From NCBI GenBank assembly GCA_022457155.1, contig JAJGOT010000164.1, positions 230,001 through 294,000 of the forward strand: DNA of 64,000 nucleotides. Reading direction: 5' to 3'. The stretch comes from Cladopsammia gracilis. Its lineage: Eukaryota; Cnidaria; Anthozoa; Scleractinia; Dendrophylliidae. The notes beneath the pieces are model-generated. The model had not been told where the DNA came from. It did no database searches and worked only from the letters and a program-made list of their open reading frames with translations. Position 1 is the stretch's first letter. Every line of letters starts with the position of its first letter. The translations under genes and the position numbers were made by a program. Below, piece by piece: positions 12,948 to 21,207 of this stretch.

Positions 12948-13196
12948 TGAAGGTGCTGCCTTTGCTATGACATCGGCAAATGGTTAGACCTTCACGTGGC
13001 TCGGATGACCACGTAGAAATGGCGGTCCCGTCTCCCATGGGGACGTAAAAGAACCACTGAGGACGTAACAAACCCTGGCTGTGACCACCCTCAGTGTTAC
13101 TTGTTCATGGGTGGGGTGGGTCTCATTGATTGTGAAGCGCATTTGAATATGTATATAGAATTTGCGCTATACAAATGCATATCATTATTATTATAT
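12841..13196 (+). mobile_element. tRNA-derived SINE
   Basis: The head has RNA polymerase III promoter boxes: A box TAGCTCAGTTG and B box GGTTCGAACCC. A unique body of about 250 bp follows, and the tail GCGCTATACAAATGCATATC plus ATT repeats is typical of SINEs mobilised by CR1/L2-like LINEs. The tRNA-like acceptor stem does not pair, so I do not call a functional tRNA gene. Confidence 0.75.
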
Positions 13197-13526
13197 GACA
13201 AAAAGTGCCTATTGTCTGCCTACTTTTGCCGTTGATAAGTATAACATTTGTTCCATATGCCACATAAGAACCATCCTTCAACCCTAAAACCTAAAGCTTT
13301 CGTACGCCATGTTATTTGTTTACACAAGAGCAGACTTGTACCCAGTCTCGGAAGGTCTAAAGTGCGTACCATTTTCCTGACCGAGATAATTATTCAAAAT
13401 GGCGACGAAATGGAAGACAAACTAACGAAAAATCATTGAAACGTTTCTCTTGGTTAACACTCGTTTCCATCTCTCAAACTGACCTTGGACACCTTATGAG
13501 GTTTTACACAACGTAGTATATTTTAT

Positions 13527-13880
13527 TGTTATACCGTAGTACTGACGTACACGAGAACAGAACCCCATTCATTGCGCAGAGAACCCGAAGAACTGAGAGA
13601 ACAGAGCTCCGGTTAAGCAAAGAGTAGCGTTTCGGGGTTTAGCATTGATCTGCAGTGTTTAGGGTTAAGCACTGATTTGAAAACGGTTAGCTTTCATTTA
13701 TTGTTATGGGTAACTATAAATCGGTTAAAAATTACATCTCCCGGCAGCTAATCCACGTTGGTATAGTGGATAAGGATATTAGTTATGAAGCGAACGACTC
13801 GGGTTTGAGGCATACACTAAGTGTGAAATAGGTTTTACTTCATGTAAAGTGAAAAGGAAAGGTCAGTTTGAGGTATGGAA
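13527..13880 (+). repeat. tRNA-like dispersed repeat, diverged copy
   Basis: Starts ACTGACGTACACGAGAACAG and contains a tRNA-like stretch (GTTGGTATAGTGGATAAGG followed by GACTCGGGTTTGAGGC). Two closer relatives lie at about 42935-43240 and 43668-43990, inside the tandem TIR repeats. This copy lacks the flanking TIRs. Confidence 0.65.
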
Positions 13881-14124
13881 ACGAGTGTTTACCGTTTCTC
13901 TTGCGTTCACAGGACACCCACGAGATCACAGAGACTTATCACAGAGTATGCGTTTTTTTTCGTCGAACGCAATATTAAAAGCAGAGAAGTTAATTCTTAA
14001 CAACGGGTTAAAAGTAATACAATAAAAGCACTTCCTTGTCCTCTCCTGTAAGAGGAGCGAAAGCTTCACGTTCATAATACGATATTTAAATAAAAATTAT
14101 TAAAGAAGTCACTACAAATCTTAC

Positions 14125-14251
14125 AGTGTTGTAGCAGTTGTTGGAATGCATTTTAACAAGTCAGCCGGTAATTGTGTATCCGTGCAGTCAAATACGTTAT
14201 CAACTTGATGGTATGTTATCATGCCACGCGTAAGGCACTGATTCTCGCAGT
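14125..14251 (-). CDS. LRR N-terminal-cap exon of a CUB-Ig-LRR gene (partial gene)
   Basis: On the minus strand a pyrimidine tract and AG acceptor (TTCTTTCAG) precede an open frame reading (x)CENQCLTRGM, then FDCTDTQLPADLLKC and TTATT. The cysteine spacing and the LPADLL...TT ending resemble an LRRNT cap. The exon ends at ACT|GTAAGA, a good donor. The intron phase is 1 at the start and 2 at the end; phase 2 is the usual boundary at which LRR exons follow. If the donor is ignored the frame hits TAA at once. No LRR exon was found between 12700 and 14125, so the rest lies elsewhere or is lost. This is the 3'-most exon of the gene that I can see. Confidence 0.55.
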
Positions 14252-15359
14252 CTGAAAGAATAAAATAAATGGAGTTATTTAATTGTACCTGCACGTCTCA
14301 GCGTTTAACCATCGGACGTACACGCAAACTTATCGTGGCACAAGGGGGGAGGAGAGGGGGTGATTGCAACCCCTTCCTTGGGTATTTGCGGTGATACAAT
14401 ATTTCCGAAATATTTTACCACCAATAGATAGCCTGTGATGTGTTCTACAAGATAAGGTAATATTATGCTGTTGGGGGTCCGTGACGCAAACAAAATGGCC
14501 ACCAAGATGGCAGCCTTCTTGGATTTTGCTAAAAAATCAAATTTATTGAAAAAATACGGGAACTGCAAAATAATGTTTTGCTAGCGTTTTATATGGTTTT
14601 TTTTTTACAGAAAAAAGGTAAAAACCCGCACTTTTATTTTTTTATTATTATTGACCTCGTTTATTTTTATTATTATTGAACTCATTTATTTTATTTTATT
14701 TATTTATAATCGATATTTGGACATGCTACGTATGACCAAAATGTGTCTGAAGGATAAACGAACAATAAATGTCTTGAAAAAAAAATAGAAAGAAAAACTT
14801 ACGGGGGTGGGCTCCACAGCAACAACGTCCAACGTCGCAAACAAACTCCTCCCAAACATACCAACCCTCCCACGCCACTAAATTAATGACCGGTCCTAAG
14901 TCACACCGAACCAATCACAACAGTAATAGTTAAGTTTGTTTGTTTATCATCAATTTTTCTTGCTGTCTTTTTACACTTTGTTTCTTGTTCTGTTTCATTT
15001 CTATTTATTTCTATTTAATTCTGTTTAGCTAACTTGGTATTAGCCTGTTCCAGGCGTTCAGATACTGGGGAGGGCGCGAAGGAGTGGTGCGAAGAAAAAT
15101 TGCGATGCGAGTGGAAAAAAAGGGAGCAGTCTGAAGGAGAGGGGCGCGAACGCCTGTAAACAGTTTCTCCTCGTTTTTACCGCTCGTTCGCGCCAGCTTT
15201 TTCTTCACGCCAGTCCTTCGTGCCCACCCCACTATCAGAACACCTGGAACAGGCTAACATGGTGTGACACCAGTCTGAAAAGCGCGAAGATCACGAGTTG
15301 AAATAAAACAAATCTGCATTTACTTGAAAATCAGATAATCATTTCAACATTAAACAGAC
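14252..15359. other. Probable intron with low-complexity T/A tracts and a MITE
   Basis: Lies between the LRR-cap and Ig exons. It contains T-rich low-complexity sequence (14590-14710) and the small foldback element at 15042-15255. No further exon was recognised. Confidence 0.5.
15042..15255. mobile_element. MITE related to the 6873-9666 element
   Basis: AGCCTGTTCCAGGCG at the left and CCTGGAACAGGCT at the right, the same ends as the 2.8-kb MULE-like element. The flanks AACTTGGTATT and AACATGGTGTG match at 8 of 11 positions, compatible with a decayed target duplication of about 10 bp. Confidence 0.65.
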
Positions 15360-15594
15360 CTGTTAAAGTCACTGGGAAATCTCTCGAGCCTGAACCAGCT
15401 TTGTTAGTAGCCACGCAAGTGTATGTTCCCTCCTCGTAGATTTTTGCCCAGACCATTCCTGTACCATTAGCGAAGGGTGTGGAGTCTTTCAGTAAGGACA
15501 TATGTATGGGTGGGGTTCCTTCAGCTGAACACCATACGATATGACCTGGGACCGTCCGTATAAATGGAATTTCAATAGTAATCTTCGGTTTATC
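15360..15594 (-). CDS. Immunoglobulin-domain exon (partial gene)
   Basis: The minus-strand frame is open with the order KPKITI, VWCSAEGTPP, and EEGTYTCVATNKAGSGS. These are the first Cys, the Y-x-C Cys and the G-strand of an Ig (I-set-like) fold. The donor at the 3' end is ACAG|GTCTGT, phase 1, matching the phase-1 CUB and LRR-cap exons. The upstream boundary is uncertain: the pyrimidine tract ends in GCGG where GCAG would be expected, so the acceptor may be mutated or a different AG may be used. The gene presumably encodes a secreted or cell-surface adhesion or receptor protein; that role is inferred from the domains. Confidence 0.65.
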
Positions 15595-15900
15595 CGCAAA
15601 CAGAAGTAAGATGCCGATAATGAGCTGACGTAAAGAAACACTTTTAAGACGATTTTACAGTCAGAATTAGCCATTTCTTTCACACATTTTAATTGTTACG
15701 TGCTGATAGTGAGGTTTTTTGGACTATCTTGGTGTTGTAAGTCAGTTCTATCGTAAACATGGTGGAAATCTGCCTTGCTACATGGACCTGTCTGTCTACA
15801 AATAACGAATGCTAGTATTTTGCATTGATCTCCTGCTTCTCCGCGCCCATTTCTTTCCCGTACCCCTCACGCTCCTATTCTCCCTGTTTCCCACCCCTTG

Positions 15901-15922
15901 CCCCCCCCCCCCCCCCCCCCCC
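15901..15922. repeat. Poly-C tract (22 nt)
   Basis: Uninterrupted run of C. Its length is likely to vary between reads and assemblies. Confidence 0.95.
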
Positions 15923-16211
15923 ACTAATAAGCATATGCAAAACTAGCCCGATGCAAGTCCCCGGGATGTGAAAGCGGACAAGTGTCGAAAGTCGAAGGGA
16001 GTGAATCTGGGTTCCAGACTACGGCTAATTTAACAAAAGCGATATTCACTTTAAAACAATCGTATATCAGAAACAAACCAGGAATAGAAACGCCAATGAA
16101 GGAAAAAAAACGCGAAAACGACTCTAAAATATATTGTCATTATAGTGTACGAAGAAAGCTTGTTCTTTTATGATGACAGTTTATGAACTGGGTTGACAGT
16201 ACAAAGCTCAC

Positions 16212-16574
16212 CTATGGTAGTAGCAGAAGTGAAAACACCCTTGAAATAACCAAGAGAGTATTCATTTCGTGTTATTAACTCAACCAGCAAAAAGCGTCCA
16301 CTTGACTGTACGGTGAATGGTCTCCTTGTTCCGCTATAAATCCCCAACAAGGTGTCATTCGTGCTTTTTCCATCGTAAAATCGAATCCAGCTTTGCATCA
16401 CTAGTCTTAGTGATGGCAAGTCTGACAGCTGAAAACTGGTAAACTTCAAGCGAATGTTGTGGTCACGTGGTGCTGTGATAATCCAGCTGCAATTTTTGTA
16501 GTTGTGGGATGAATCAGAGATGATAGTACCATTGGAGTCCGTAACGTTAAAGGTACATGGTGTGGAATTCACAC
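16212..16574 (-). CDS. CUB-domain exon (partial gene)
   Basis: A 363-bp minus-strand exon with AG acceptor (CATATAG) and donor CCATAG|GTGAGC, both phase 1, so it is a symmetric module exon. The protein shows the CUB order: TPCTFNVTDSNG, an NCSWII strand, IRLKFTSF, WIRFYDGKS, SSGRFLLVEL and a final GYFKGVF. It lies upstream of the Ig and LRR-cap exons on the same strand. CUB plus Ig plus LRR suggests an extracellular receptor or matrix protein. No signal-peptide exon was found between here and the Polinton at 17031, whose insertion probably separates this exon from the rest of the gene. Confidence 0.8.
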
Positions 16575-17024
16575 CTATATGAGAGAACACGATGTGTGTT
16601 ATTATCAAAGGCTTTTGGAAGTTAATATGTCAGTCGGTGATCCATAATATTTCCACAATGCTATTAGCCATCTGGAGTGAGGTGTTGACAAATTTCATTT
16701 ATTCGTGTTAAAAAACAAATACAAGATCCTACGGCGAGAAGAAGCTTTTATTAAACTGCAAATTTCAACTAAATCTAAGTCGGGCGCATCAGAATTAATA
16801 TTAGAATCGTCTAATACACAACCTAACCAAATTTTAGATAGTTTAACCAGCTTTATACGATGAATATTGCCAAAGTTACGAATTTTTTACCTTAACGGGT
16901 CTATGTTAGTGGGCCAAAACGTGCGAAGTCAAGCGCTGGCCGTTTTTCATAAATCTCGTTCGATTTAAATTTCGTTTTCAAGCCTCGAAAACAAATCTTT
17001 ACCGGCAAAGCTCATGTTGTTCCT
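16575..17024. other. Presumed intron adjoining the Polinton
   Basis: AT-rich sequence upstream (on the minus strand) of the CUB exon. No exon, RNA gene or repeat was recognised. Confidence 0.4.
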
Positions 17025-17030
17025 TTGGAT
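17025..17030. repeat. Target site duplication TTGGAT, left
   Basis: Six bases immediately before the element's AGTAGAT end, identical to 37352-37357. Confidence 0.9.
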
Positions 17031-17381
17031 AGTAGATATAGAAGAAGGGTTCTGGCACACTTTCAAAATCGTAGCAAGTTAACACAAAACAGAATTTTAT
17101 TTTATTTTATGTTAAATTCAACAACAACAAAAAATGATTGTCGTTCCCCAATTTTCTGTTCGTTCGCGAACGTAAAATATTAAAAATCAAATTCCTCCCC
17201 ATTTTGTTAAATTTAACATAACACATGTTAATTGACTTGTTTTTGTTTTACGTATGCGAACGAGCAGAAAATCAATCATCTCATGTATTGCTAAATTGAA
17301 CGTCAACTGACGTCAATTTCTGTTTTGTGTTAACTTGCTACGTATTTGAAAGTGTGCCAGAACCCTTCTTCTATATCTACT
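17031..17381. repeat. 351-bp palindromic terminus, left
   Basis: Begins AGTAGATATAGAAGAAGGG and ends with its reverse complement. The outer 64 bp of the two arms pair with two mismatches, and weaker pairing continues inward (ATTTTCTGTTCGTTCGC against GCGAACGAGCAGAAAAT). It appears identical base for base to 37001-37351, in the same orientation. Confidence 0.95.
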
Positions 17382-17424
17382 AATTTTTTTCCCCTCATAT
17401 TGACCACAAAAAAACATACCATTT
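17382..17424. repeat. Subterminal inverted repeat, left
   Basis: About 43 bp containing CCCCTCATATTGACCACA, nearly the reverse complement of 36958-37000. It decays beyond that, with a further GGCGATGGC match deeper in. Confidence 0.85.
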
Positions 17425-17558
17425 TGGTGAGAAAATTTCACTCTGGATGACTTCAGGAAAATTCTGTTGCCGGCGATGGCAAAAAAAAAAAATTCCACTC
17501 TGGGAAAATCTGGGTGGAATTTTTTCCCAAAGGGGGAAAAATCTCTTCCGGCAAGAAA

Positions 17559-18116
17559 ATGTCTGATTCCGAAGAAGAAGAAATCGATTTCACGCCTGAA
17601 ATTATTCGAGAAATCCGCACAACATGGCATTCTCACAAAAATCCCAGGCTGGAACATTTCAAAGATATCATCCGCAAAAATCAGGGGAAAAATCAAATTC
17701 CACTCAAAGATCTCGAATTTTATGAAAAAGAAATTCTCTCCCAAATTCCCCGTGACGAAATCACAAGAAAAAAAGTCAGGGATTTCGTCAAAGTTTCCAA
17801 GTGGAAAAAAGTCAATGGCAACGACCACACAATTTTTAATCACATAACAAACCACGACGGCAATGACTATGAGCACCTGGAAAAATTCCTCATCGACGAC
17901 TTTAAATATTTCTCACTGGCATATGATGACCTTCATCTCAGCAGAAAAAAGTTTCTCAATTGCCACCAAGTTCTTTTCGCCCTGTTAAAGAAGAACGGTT
18001 TCAATCCAAATGAAGATGATTTCAAACTGCTCAAACTTCCATCCAGACGGGCGGAACAAGAAAAAATAATCCAAACAATCTTCAAAAAATGTCATTGGAA
18101 AGAAAATGGATCTTGA
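17559..18116 (+). CDS. Poxvirus VLTF3-like late transcription factor
   Basis: About 185 residues from the ATG at MSDSEEEE; an upstream in-frame ATG at 17514 would add 15 residues, but the acidic MSDSEEEE looks like the natural start. After the acidic start comes a helical region (LEHFKDII, a PLKDLEFYEKEI segment, then TRKKVRDFVKVSKW). The C-terminal block, RKKFLNCHQVLFALLKKNG followed by LLKLPSRRAEQEKI and KKCHW, follows the pattern of VLTF3-like proteins in large DNA viruses and Polinton relatives (NFLSY-x-VL-x-K-x-x-x-LLG, then LLKSREKL-x-x-QDKIWKKI-x-x-x-LGW). The N-terminal zinc ribbon of other VLTF3 proteins is not visible. The predicted role is activation of late transcription. It overlaps the next gene by 11 bp. 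Confidence 0.6.
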   Translation: MSDSEEEEIDFTPEIIREIRTTWHSHKNPRLEHFKDIIRKNQGKNQIPLKDLEFYEKEILSQIPRDEITRKKVRDFVKVSKWKKVNGNDHTIFNHITNHDGNDYEHLEKFLIDDFKYFSLAYDDLHLSRKKFLNCHQVLFALLKKNGFNPNEDDFKLLKLPSRRAEQEKIIQTIFKKCHWKENGS

Positions 18117-18456
18117 GAAAGTATTTTCCAATGAAGCCGAGCGAAGCGACGCGAGTGACCATGAAGATTGTTCCACATGTTCAGAGGAAGAAACAAGAAG
18201 CGAAGATGAAACCCCAACAACATCGGATGATGAATTTATTGTCTCTGATTCGGAGATGGCGGAAGCTGAGGAAGAGGAGTGGGGAGACGATGAAATTGAA
18301 AAACTTTTTGAATCTTTTGCCAATCTCCAGGAGGAACACGAGATTCTCAAAAAGGAACACAAGATTCTCAAAAAGGAACTCCAAAAGCAAAGCGGCCTTC
18401 TCTGGGAAATCCACCGGGAAATGAACGAAAGCCAAGCGAAACGAAAGCGATGCTAA
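18106..18456 (+). CDS. Acidic coiled-coil protein, unknown function
   Basis: 116 residues starting inside the end of the VLTF3-like gene, which suggests co-expression. The N-terminal half is very acidic and Ser-rich (residues 8-66, with a CSTC pair). The C-terminal half is a heptad-like helix with the repeated phrase EHEILKKEHKILKKEL and a basic KRKRC end. No family was recognised. A second small acidic/helical protein occurs at 31498-31719; both may be regulatory partners, which is speculation. Confidence 0.55.
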   Translation: MDLEKVFSNEAERSDASDHEDCSTCSEEETRSEDETPTTSDDEFIVSDSEMAEAEEEEWGDDEIEKLFESFANLQEEHEILKKEHKILKKELQKQSGLLWEIHREMNESQAKRKRC

Positions 18457-18852
18457 GCGGTGTTTTGAAATAACAGACTTTGTGAATATTAATGTGAAAC
18501 ATTAATATTCTGACACGCCAACGCAATCTGTCATTTTGAAATCGCCAGGTGGCATTCTCGGAAAGCTGAATAAATTTTCTCAGAATAACTCGCCACTTCA
18601 CGTGCCCACACACGCCTGCAGGTCCATTGTCTTTTTTGGCTTCTTTTGTCCGGCGCGTGCTACTTATCTGCCTACAATAAATGTTCACGTGAAAGACAAT
18701 AGATTTCATTCCACACTTCCCTAACAACCCGAGTCGCTGAAGCTCAACACAAAAATTATTTTTGGCTCAGCCTGTCGATAGGGAAGTGTGGAATGTTTCG
18801 ACGTCATATGTCTGGGAAGTGAATCATCACAAGAAACCGATGGACTAAAACG
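18457..18852. promoter_or_regulatory. Intergenic region with two hairpins, between convergent genes
   Basis: Between the rightward coiled-coil gene and the leftward integrase. GAATATTAATG and CATTAATATTC at about 18484-18510 form an 11-bp perfect stem. CATTCCACACTTCCCT at 18707-18722 pairs with AGGGAAGTGTGGAATG at 18780-18795, a 16-bp perfect stem with a loop of about 57 bases. They could be transcript ends or protein sites for the convergent units. Confidence 0.5.
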
Positions 18853-19953
18853 CTAAGATAGTTTTTCCACATCGCTCAATGGAACCCAAGAATTAAATTT
18901 GTCAGGGTAACTTTTCCATTTTACAAGCGCGAGTTTTCGCTTATTATCGCGGCGAATAACTTTTTCAATTCGAAACACATCTTGCGTTGTCTTTTGAAGT
19001 TCCGCCTCGTAAAATGATCCAGTGATTGATTCTCCCAACAGATCGACTAATTTATACGTTACAGGGTTTGTGTTCTTTATTTCGTCAATCACAAATATCT
19101 CCTCTGTCCAATTTGACGTGTAACCCTTGTCAAATATCTTTCGTTTAAACTTTGAAATTCTCACCCTGTCGCCAACCCTGAATTTTGCCGGGTTGTGTTT
19201 AGCATAAATTAAATCTCCGTATAAATTAGCGAAAACCTTTTTCTCATTTTCCTGCTTGCTCGCCTCTGCGGGAGTCATTCGAATGCTCGAATGAAAACGA
19301 TGATTATATTCATCCAGTAATTTGCCAAGTTTGTCCCAGTATATTGTATTGTTGTTCGCGCTAAACATTTTAAAGAGTTTCTCCTTAAAAGACCTGTTCC
19401 AGCGCTCAACAACAGATGCCTTTTCTTCGTTTTGTGTTGTGTACAATTTTACCCCATTCTCGCTCAGGAGATGGTTCATTATTCCATTGAAAAATTCAGA
19501 TCCTTTGTCAGTCCAGAGCATTTTCGGTTTTCGCTTCGTTTTAAATATATCTCGGAAAGCATCAGCCACTGTTTGACCTCGCTTGTCTTTCAGGGGACGA
19601 ATCCAACCGAATTTTGAGAAAACATCGATCACCATCAGCAGGTATCTGATCCCTTTATTCCATCTCGAAAATTTCCCCATCTCGACCAGATCAGCCGCCC
19701 AGATGTTGTCAATCCCATATGCTATGACTCGCCTCTTTGGAAAGCGCCGCCTGATTGGCCGGTGTAATTCGTTTGCCAGATTTTGAGTCCACTGGCCTTC
19801 ACTCAAAATCTTTTCCCGTTTTTTGGAGCGCCGAGACCAAGTTTTTGTTTTGCTTGAATTGTGTTTCTCGCCAAAGCATGGCCCCACTGTCTTTCTTTCC
19901 AGGGAATGGCATCCAAAGCGGCAACCATTTTCCTGTCTGCTTCGTTCTTGCAT
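18853..19953 (-). CDS. Polinton integrase (RVE superfamily) with C-terminal chromodomain
   Basis: The DDE integrase core shows D88 (WAADLV), D149 (LWTDKGSEF) and E183 (VVERWNRSF), followed by the SH3-like FRVGDRVRISK and a C-terminal chromodomain-like stretch (FRIEKVIRR...LVKWKSYP...SWVPLSDV, about 323-366). It would insert the element into chromatin and make the 6-bp duplication. The only ATG upstream of the core (19953) lies inside the PLA2 frame, so the first 50 residues overlap out of frame with PLA2. The recognisable integrase sequence starts near residue 55 (TQNLANELHRP). Expression may need internal initiation, frameshifting or splicing, or the 5' end is damaged. It is the last gene of the leftward cluster. 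Confidence 0.9.
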   Translation of the reverse strand: MQERSRQENGCRFGCHSLERKTVGPCFGEKHNSSKTKTWSRRSKKREKILSEGQWTQNLANELHRPIRRRFPKRRVIAYGIDNIWAADLVEMGKFSRWNKGIRYLLMVIDVFSKFGWIRPLKDKRGQTVADAFRDIFKTKRKPKMLWTDKGSEFFNGIMNHLLSENGVKLYTTQNEEKASVVERWNRSFKEKLFKMFSANNNTIYWDKLGKLLDEYNHRFHSSIRMTPAEASKQENEKKVFANLYGDLIYAKHNPAKFRVGDRVRISKFKRKIFDKGYTSNWTEEIFVIDEIKNTNPVTYKLVDLLGESITGSFYEAELQKTTQDVFRIEKVIRRDNKRKLALVKWKSYPDKFNSWVPLSDVEKLS

Positions 19954-20537
19954 TTGCGCGGATCCGCTTTCTTTGCGCAGACTGAATAATCAACATCGTG
20001 CTGCATAGCAACTGCATCTGTTTTTCCTGTGGGCTGCTGCATAATTTCGAGAATTTTTCCCTTTTCATCAAATCTGACTTGTTTTTCGAGTGGGTTCCAG
20101 GGGCCGGTATAATTATGTCCAGGCAAAGTGAAACCTTTCTTTGGTCTTGGCAGCTTCCCAATCAGGGAATGAATATCTAAAGCACCGCCATCCAAATCTG
20201 CTCGATCTGTCTTATATTTTCTGTTTGGTCTAATCGCTGTGCTCAGCTCATTCATCATATCAGCAGAGGTTTTGGCAAGAAATGGTTTCATCTTGTCCAG
20301 GGCAAAATCCAATGCTTTCTTTTGAGTGTTTTTATTTCGCAACAATTCACTAGCTCCATAACGACCCATTTCAACTGTTTTTTTCCCAATCCAAGGCAGC
20401 GCATGCGCGACGCCAGTCAGCGCAAGTTCACCAAAGCCCCCACCTTGTGGGGGCAGATTCAGTTTCCCGATTTCGCTCCGCGGCTCGCTCTGCTCGCTTT
20501 CACAAATCTTGTTTTTTTGATTCCGCAGGAAGCGCAA
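19803..20537 (-). CDS. Parvovirus-type phospholipase A2 (PLA2) domain protein
   Basis: The Ca2+-loop pattern GHNYTGPWNPL (about residues 140-150) and the catalytic AMQHDVDYSV (H180, D181) mark the viral PLA2 fold, which in parvoviruses breaches endosomal membranes. In this element it would be a virion entry enzyme. The open frame has no ATG at its start: the codon at 20537 is TTG. It overlaps, in another frame, the zinc-ribbon frame at 20459-20635. As I recall, related Polintons carry zinc ribbon and PLA2 in one protein, so here the two are probably one gene divided by a frame change near the A-run at about 20510-20520. The 3' end overlaps the integrase frame. Confidence 0.8.
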   Translation of the reverse strand: MRFLRNQKNKICESEQSEPRSEIGKLNLPPQGGGFGELALTGVAHALPWIGKKTVEMGRYGASELLRNKNTQKKALDFALDKMKPFLAKTSADMMNELSTAIRPNRKYKTDRADLDGGALDIHSLIGKLPRPKKGFTLPGHNYTGPWNPLEKQVRFDEKGKILEIMQQPTGKTDAVAMQHDVDYSVCAKKADPRKCKNEADRKMVAALDAIPWKERQWGHALARNTIQAKQKLGLGAPKNGKRF

Positions 20538-20635
20538 TGGCAGAAAAACATTTTTCTACCATTTTTCGCGGTCATATAACCAGATGGACTTTTGCATTCA
20601 GTTTGTTTTTTTTCCTTCACGCAATATGATTTCAT
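20459..20635 (-). CDS. Zinc-ribbon (DUF5679-like) N-terminal module of the PLA2 protein
   Basis: Starts MKSYCVKEKKQTE, continues MTAKNGRKM and has a second pair CASCGIKKTRF. This is the small zinc-ribbon pattern with a Lys-rich knuckle; here the first knuckle keeps only one cysteine (CVKE in place of CVKC), so metal binding may be impaired. The ATG is 3 bp after the protease stop. The frame ends at 20459, inside the PLA2 frame. It is best read as the 5' part of the PLA2 gene, separated from it by a frame change. Confidence 0.6.
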   Translation of the reverse strand: MKSYCVKEKKQTECKSPSGYMTAKNGRKMFFCHCASCGIKKTRFVKASRASRGAKSGN

Positions 20636-20637
20636 TT

Positions 20638-21207
20638 TCAATCGAAATATTCTTTTATGAATTTCTCATTCTCCCCCGAGTCAGTCAGACTGAGAGGCTT
20701 GAGAATATCATAGAAATCTTTCCCCTGCGACCATTGATGGAGGAAAAACAGGCAATAATACCCGCAAAGAACGCTGTTGATGTTTTGATACTGACTGCTG
20801 TTCCAAATCACCGGTTTGGAACTTTTGAATTCCTGGGGAAATCCCATCCCAAAAGAGTCGAAATACCACAGGGCACGATCTCCGGGGGCGCAGCACACCC
20901 AGTGAGTTCCGGCATTTTCAAGCGAATCAAGATTGATGATGCAGGGGCTGTGTTCTCGGGGCATGGCTTCATCCCTGGCGAAAATCCCTTTGAAATTGGG
21001 AATTTTCAGAAAATCAATCCACTGGAGAAGATCAAGGTTGCTCAGGGGTTTGTTCACGAATTTGGGTTTCAAAGAATCGCCCCGAGAACTGGGATATTGT
21101 TGAATGGACTTTTCGATCCCAGCAGAAGTCCCGTTCCTTTTTTGGATTTTTTTCCCATCCCAATTTTTCGTCCCCAGGTTCCGATGAATGGGGGAGGTGG
21201 TTCCCAA
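20638..21207 (-). CDS. Adenain-like cysteine protease (Ulp1/C5 family)
   Basis: The catalytic order is His102 (GTHWVCC), Asp117 (YFDSFG) and Cys152 (LCGYYCLFFL), with the N-terminal signature LDLLQWIDFLKIPNFKGIFARDE. Virion maturation protease of Polintons and adenoviruses. The frame opens at a TTG and contains no ATG before the conserved part. It overlaps the end of the preceding glycine-rich protein (stop at 21069) by 139 bp, but the recognisable protease sequence starts only just before that stop. The start codon is therefore lost, non-AUG, or bypassed by frameshifting or splicing. The catalytic residues are intact. Confidence 0.88.
   Translation of the reverse strand: MGTTSPIHRNLGTKNWDGKKIQKRNGTSAGIEKSIQQYPSSRGDSLKPKFVNKPLSNLDLLQWIDFLKIPNFKGIFARDEAMPREHSPCIINLDSLENAGTHWVCCAPGDRALWYFDSFGMGFPQEFKSSKPVIWNSSQYQNINSVLCGYYCLFFLHQWSQGKDFYDILKPLSLTDSGENEKFIKEYFD

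Noticed and set aside
17031..17381. Independent 351-bp MITE that happened to insert at the Polinton end
   Set aside because: The 6-bp duplication TTGGAT lies outside both 351-bp units, and two identical insertions at both exact ends are unlikely; still worth testing against the genome.
17313..17876. 187-codon minus-strand frame with many Phe residues
   Set aside because: Shadow of the VLTF3-like gene; Phe-rich composition comes from reading A-rich coding DNA on the opposite strand.
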